NCBI GenBank assembly: GCA_001730015.1
Contig: MDLA01000175.1
Coordinates: 186,001-250,000, forward strand
Reading direction: 5' to 3'
Source of the DNA: Chromatiales bacterium (ex Bugula neritina AB1)
GTDB taxonomy: Bacteria > Pseudomonadota > Gammaproteobacteria > Granulosicoccales > Granulosicoccaceae
Length of the DNA stretch: 64,000 nucleotides
Shown here: piece after piece, positions 60,085 to 64,000 of the stretch
How the letters are laid out: each line of letters opens with the position of its first letter
Numbering within the stretch: the stretch's first letter is position 1
Translations under genes and position numbers: made by a program
The notes under the pieces: model-generated
Database searches by the model: none
Seen by the model: the letters and a program-made list of their open reading frames with translations, nothing else
What the model was told of the DNA's origin: nothing

Positions 60085-63000
60085 CTAGCCTATCAGTTCC
60101 AATGCCTGTTGCTGATCACTATTGGAAATCGTGGCAGGCATATTAGCGAGTAATTGCTGCAGGCGCGCAAGTTCAGCTGATTGCTTTGTAGTTATTGCGG
60201 GTGATGCCTGCAACGCACGGATCAGGCTGTTTAGTGATCTGAGCTCAACACTTCTGAAGCCACAGCGCTTTGCTTTTTCTGCTGTCTGGTTCAGCGCGGC
60301 AGCTGCTTCGTCTGTATTAGCGCTATGCATACCACTGACTACTGCGTGGGTGCGTGCGGTTTCGAGGGAATACCATTGCTCTGTGGTTTTGTCTGCAACA
60401 ACTTTAGCCATGTCGATTTGCTTCAGGCTTTCGCTGTAGTCCCCTTTTTCTGCAAGGAGATCGGCGTACATGGTTAAAAACATGGGCTTCGCCAATGCTG
60501 CTCCTGTATCGCTACGTGCTTTCATGCCAGCTAAAATACGGTTTATACCTTTTTCGAAATTGCCGAGCCGCGCACGAGCGTAACCCCCCATGATTGTAGA
60601 ATAGGCGACGTAGTGTGGTAGTTGTCGTTCAGTGGCGTGTTCAAACAAGGCGTCAGCGCGGTTTTTTGATGTTTCAAAATCTCCTAGAAAAGTTTGAAGT
60701 ACCACGGAGAAATTCATCGCATGGGCATAACTCAGGGGGTGCTTTAACTCCAGAGCAAATTGCAGGGTTTGCTCATCGATGGAGTACGCTTTGTCTATGT
60801 CGCCGATAAGCCAGTAATACCAGACCAGATGGGTGCGAGCGAGGACTGCAGGGTTTAGTCCGTAGGCATGGGAGTTTTCAGGGCCGGTTAAGCCGTATAT
60901 ATCCAGTGTGTGGTTGAGCATTTCCACTGCTTCATTCATCTCGGAACGATAAAATTGAATGGTTCCAAGCCAGCTGGTTGAAAGCAGCTGCTGATCATAG
61001 TCCTCGGTTTGTACCGCCAGTTTCAGGCACTGACGTTGAAGTTCAAGCGCCTGATTGAGATTTCCTGCAATCAGATAAAATGATCCCAGTCCATGAAGTA
61101 CCTTGTAGTTGGTAATGCCCCGGTCCAGTTGTCTGCCTATGTCCAGTGCCCGATTGAATGCAGCTTCAAGCTCGATTGACGCATAGCCGCGTGCGGCCAC
61201 CAGTGGTGGGCCGAGTGATACCTGAAGGTCGAATTCCCTTTTTAATACGGCTTCATCGGCTTGCGGCATCTTTTGCAGTGTTTCTATACCTGCCATCAAA
61301 TGATTTACCGCCTCTACGTTTTCCGATCGGCTACTGGCCGCGTTACCGGCAACATGCCAGTAGTCTATCGCCTCCATGGGGCGGTCGGCTTCAGCCAGAT
61401 GGTGTGCGATGACTTCCGGTTGCTCTTTGGCATGTGGTATTTCGTCGCCGAGCAGGACATCTGCGATACGAGAGTGGTGTTGCTTGCGAACGGCGTACAA
61501 CAAGGTATCGTAGGCGGCATCCTGAATCAGAGCGTGTCGGAATCGATAATTGCGCTCCTGGCCGGAACCGTCGGCTTCTACGAGTTCGGAGGCGACCAGT
61601 CGATCAATGTCCTTATCCAGCGCTTTGCTGCTGCGGTTGACAATCGAACTCAGCAGGTGATGGCTGAACTGGCGGCCGATTGTTGCACCGACCTGGGCAA
61701 TTTCCTTGGCGCTGCCCAGTCTGTCAAGACGTTCGGTCAGGGAATCGATCAGTGTATTCGGTATGGTGTTGCTTTGCGAGTGTTCGCCTGATCGTTCCAG
61801 AACCAGCTTGGTGAGTTCCTCGACAAAAAGCGGAATGCCGTCTGTTCGTTCTATAACCGCTGCCAGTTCATCCGGGGCCAGCGTGCTGCTTTGAGGCAGG
61901 TTGCTGATTAGCTCAACAGTTTCGGTTTTGCTGAGTCCGCTAAGTTTGATCGCGCGCTTGATGCGGTGAAAAGCTTGCCTGACCTGATCGCTGGGGCGAC
62001 TGGAAACCAGCGTCATAACCTGGTGTCCGGTCTTTAGCTGCGAGAAGCGATCGATGAGATCTATGGTTGATGGATCCATCCAGTGCGCGTCTTCAAATAT
62101 AATGAGTAACGGATTCTTTTTTGCGCGTGAGCCCCATTGCTCAATGTGTAAATCCTGGATGGCTTCCAGCCGGCGCTGAGGGAAATCGGCGATTCCTTCT
62201 GGCAATTCGCCGGGGATTTCAACGCCCAGCAACGATGCCAGCAACTGTGTGGCGGTGTCAGCTGGCTGGGCAGCTGGAAGAAGGCATAACTGTAGTTTTT
62301 CTACGATGGTGTCGGCTGAGTCGTCTTCGTGGATGCCGGTATCAAACAGCCAGTGATCGACCAGCGGGTGAAAGGCGGTATTACTGTGGAAAGGCGAGCA
62401 GCGGTACTCAATGACGTGCGGATTGTCAGTTGCTATGCGCCGCTGAAACTCAGCTAGAATTCGTGATTTTCCAACACCGGGTTCTCCTACAACAATAGTT
62501 GACGTATTAATTGACCGACGCGTATCAGACCAGGCGTTCAGCAGCACCTGCATTTCTGCCTGGCGCCCGACAAAGCCCGCCTGATCACTAGAGTTTTGCA
62601 GTCGCTTTTTCAAGCGCTTTTCAGAAAGCACCTGGTACAGTCGCATTGGCTGTGCGAACCCTTTCATCATTTGGGGTTCCAGCTCTTTGCACTCAAAGCG
62701 ATCGCCCAGCAGACGGTGTGTACTTTCACCAACGACCACGGTATCGAGGGGAGCGGCAGATTCTATACGGGCAGCAATGTTAGGCGTTTCCCCGACGACA
62801 GCACGTTCGGCACTGGAGGCTTCCCCGATCATGTCGCCAACGACCACCGGACCCGTCGCAATGCCCACTCGCACCCGCAGCGCAGTGCTGCCCCGCTGCA
62901 CCAGTTTTTCGTTTAACGCTGTAGCGCTGGACAGCAGTTCCAGTCCGGCCAGAGCGCTGCGTTGCGGATCGTTTTCATGTGCCTGCGGGTAGCCGAAATA

Positions 63001-63423
63001 GGCGAGTACGCCATCGCCCATGTATCGGGCAACATAGCCGCCGAATTTCTCGATCGCAGATTTGCTGGCATCCTGAAAAGCCATCATGACTTCGCGAAGA
63101 TCTTCCGGATCGAGGCGTGTAGACATCTCCGATGAACCCGCCAGATCGGCAAACATGACGGTGAGTTGTCTACGCTCGGCTACATCCGGGGCGGTGTTAT
63201 CTTGCGCCGGTGCCTGCGCAGGAGTTTTCGGCGTGGCAGTACCGGCAAGTTGGCCTGCCGCTTTGAGTATCTTCTTGCGCGGGCCCAGCGGAAGCCCGAG
63301 TTCCTGTAACTCTGTGTCGGTGAGATCAGGCAGAACCGAGAGATCAATTTCCTGCTCGGTGAAAGTCGATGTGTACTTTTCGAGCCCGAGTGCACCTAGC
63401 CATTGACCGATATCGTCAGCCAT
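60085..63423 (-). CDS. SAM-domain / class III cyclase / AAA ATPase / TPR protein
   Basis: 1112-aa signalling protein. Residues ~1-60: SAM (sterile alpha motif) domain (IGQWLGALGLEKYTSTF). ~82-265: class III nucleotidyl cyclase with metal Asp93 (VMFADLAGSSEMS) and Asp137 (ARYMGDGVLAYFG). ~285-640: AAA/NACHT-like ATPase, Walker A GEPGVGKS (313-320), Walker B LLIIFEDAHWMD. ~690-1112: tetratricopeptide-like helical repeats. No membrane segment. The layout is common in Proteobacteria as a putative cAMP-forming sensor; the input signal is unknown. The Lys/Asp residues that choose ATP over GTP are not assigned here. Confidence 0.88.
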   Translation of the reverse strand: MADDIGQWLGALGLEKYTSTFTEQEIDLSVLPDLTDTELQELGLPLGPRKKILKAAGQLAGTATPKTPAQAPAQDNTAPDVAERRQLTVMFADLAGSSEMSTRLDPEDLREVMMAFQDASKSAIEKFGGYVARYMGDGVLAYFGYPQAHENDPQRSALAGLELLSSATALNEKLVQRGSTALRVRVGIATGPVVVGDMIGEASSAERAVVGETPNIAARIESAAPLDTVVVGESTHRLLGDRFECKELEPQMMKGFAQPMRLYQVLSEKRLKKRLQNSSDQAGFVGRQAEMQVLLNAWSDTRRSINTSTIVVGEPGVGKSRILAEFQRRIATDNPHVIEYRCSPFHSNTAFHPLVDHWLFDTGIHEDDSADTIVEKLQLCLLPAAQPADTATQLLASLLGVEIPGELPEGIADFPQRRLEAIQDLHIEQWGSRAKKNPLLIIFEDAHWMDPSTIDLIDRFSQLKTGHQVMTLVSSRPSDQVRQAFHRIKRAIKLSGLSKTETVELISNLPQSSTLAPDELAAVIERTDGIPLFVEELTKLVLERSGEHSQSNTIPNTLIDSLTERLDRLGSAKEIAQVGATIGRQFSHHLLSSIVNRSSKALDKDIDRLVASELVEADGSGQERNYRFRHALIQDAAYDTLLYAVRKQHHSRIADVLLGDEIPHAKEQPEVIAHHLAEADRPMEAIDYWHVAGNAASSRSENVEAVNHLMAGIETLQKMPQADEAVLKREFDLQVSLGPPLVAARGYASIELEAAFNRALDIGRQLDRGITNYKVLHGLGSFYLIAGNLNQALELQRQCLKLAVQTEDYDQQLLSTSWLGTIQFYRSEMNEAVEMLNHTLDIYGLTGPENSHAYGLNPAVLARTHLVWYYWLIGDIDKAYSIDEQTLQFALELKHPLSYAHAMNFSVVLQTFLGDFETSKNRADALFEHATERQLPHYVAYSTIMGGYARARLGNFEKGINRILAGMKARSDTGAALAKPMFLTMYADLLAEKGDYSESLKQIDMAKVVADKTTEQWYSLETARTHAVVSGMHSANTDEAAAALNQTAEKAKRCGFRSVELRSLNSLIRALQASPAITTKQSAELARLQQLLANMPATISNSDQQQALELIG

Positions 63424-63489
63424 TAGTACGTTCGAAGCAGGATTTTGTGCCTTGCTTTTGTGTGGCGTTGAATGGGTTGTACGCTAATG

Positions 63490-64000
63490 CTATTCATCAA
63501 CGAAACTTTGCCATTGCTGGGCGGGGCGATCAATCAGGTAGCCCTCAAGCCAGTCGTATTGAGGGTGTTGAGTCAGGTAGTCCTCTGCGATGAAAGCCTC
63601 GCCGCAGGCTCTGCCCCAGCGCGCATCAAAACCCATAGCTCTCGCAGACTGCGTGGTGGCTACTTTTGCATCGACCGAGCCCCATGGATAAAACGGTGGA
63701 TGGCCATGACCGCCAGAGGCTCTGCCGTTGTCGTTATCCATGTGACCGCACAGTGTTCGGGACGATGGCTGGTTGATCTGCAGGAATTCGTCGTGGTGGT
63801 CGCCAATCATGCGTCGGGTGTTTTCAACGTTTATTTTTCCGTAGTGTTCGTTCAGTAGTTTCTTCCAGCGCACTCGTCTGGCGCCTGACTGCGATATATC
63901 GGACCAGGCATCGGGGTCGTCTGTTTCAAGGTTCCTGATGTTCATGTCGGTGGCTATGTTCTGTCCGTATAGTACTCCGTTAGTGAGTTTTTCAACGGGT
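63490..64000 (-). CDS. C-terminal part of a possible C45-family acyltransferase/hydrolase (cut by window edge)
   Basis: The frame is open to the window end: the 18 codons upstream of the internal ATG (63945) read PVEKLTNGVLYGQNIATD with no stop, so the real start is beyond 64000 and at least 169 residues are present. The segment GARRVRWKKLLNEHYGKINVE followed by DHHDEF and TLCGHMDND recalls the C-terminal part of C45 (acyl-CoA:6-APA acyltransferase-like) autoproteolytic hydrolases, but the catalytic Cys would be outside the window. Family call tentative. Confidence 0.45.
   Translation of the reverse strand, partial: PVEKLTNGVLYGQNIATDMNIRNLETDDPDAWSDISQSGARRVRWKKLLNEHYGKINVENTRRMIGDHHDEFLQINQPSSRTLCGHMDNDNGRASGGHGHPPFYPWGSVDAKVATTQSARAMGFDARWGRACGEAFIAEDYLTQHPQYDWLEGYLIDRPAQQWQSFVDE

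Noticed and set aside
1..64000. CRISPR arrays, rRNA genes, prophage or plasmid origin
   Set aside because: No regularly spaced repeats of 25-40 bp, no rRNA-like sequence and no phage structural or replication-initiator genes are present.

Overview
The window (about 50% GC) looks like the chromosome of a heterotrophic, probably marine gammaproteobacterium. The best evidence is the conserved order hemA | TPR lipoprotein - lolB - ispE - tRNA-Gln - prs - rplY - pth - ychF, with prfA and prmC behind hemA, as in Pseudomonas, and the block miaB - ybeZ - ybeY - corC - lnt. Genus cannot be fixed from the sequence alone.

Layout. 0.2-3.8 kb: S-adenosylmethionine genes (speD, metK, ahcY) with a palindromic operator before metK and a strong terminator after ahcY. 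4-9.9 kb: miaB, ybeZ/ybeY/corC/lnt, gcvH. 9.9-14.8 kb (minus strand): hemA, prfA, prmC, Ppx/GppA phosphatase. 15-22.4 kb: outer-membrane lipoprotein and housekeeping genes with two tRNAs. 22.4-24.4 kb: a small decayed accessory patch after tRNA-Met, with a frameshifted gene remnant and a toxin-antitoxin pair whose PIN toxin carries two in-frame stop codons. 24.4-33.7 kb: a tight five-gene operon of circularly permuted ATP-grasp, alpha-E, transglutaminase and putative amidoligase proteins (unknown peptide-like product). 33.7-43.8 kb: a GFA-family protein, a membrane protein/regulator pair, an Fe(III)-type ABC importer, a LysR regulator and small genes. 44-53.5 kb (minus strand): an eight-gene run coding for a Rieske N-demethylase system that resembles NdmC/NdmD/NdmE of caffeine degraders, a BMP-type purine ABC importer and guanine deaminase. 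53.6-55.3 kb: a truncated globin, a SufR-like Fe-S regulator and a divergent cytochrome P460. 55.6-64 kb: a second GST, a tyrosine-decarboxylase-like PLP enzyme, a DUF4331 protein, a large SAM/adenylate cyclase/AAA/TPR protein, and the 3' part of a possible C45-family acyltransferase cut by the window edge.

Most interesting points. (1) The Ndm-like operon joins an N7-demethylase-type complex to purine uptake and guanine deaminase in one transcription unit, which suggests salvage of N-methylated purines, perhaps 7-methylguanine. (2) The ATP-grasp/alpha-E/transglutaminase operon contains two ATP-grasp/alpha-E sets, one fused and with an altered ATP loop. (3) Two copies of a ~190-bp element with terminal and internal inverted repeats, each touching a stop codon, look like a MITE family. 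(4) A likely NO/hydroxylamine-responsive locus has a palindrome lying on the -35 box of the P460 promoter.
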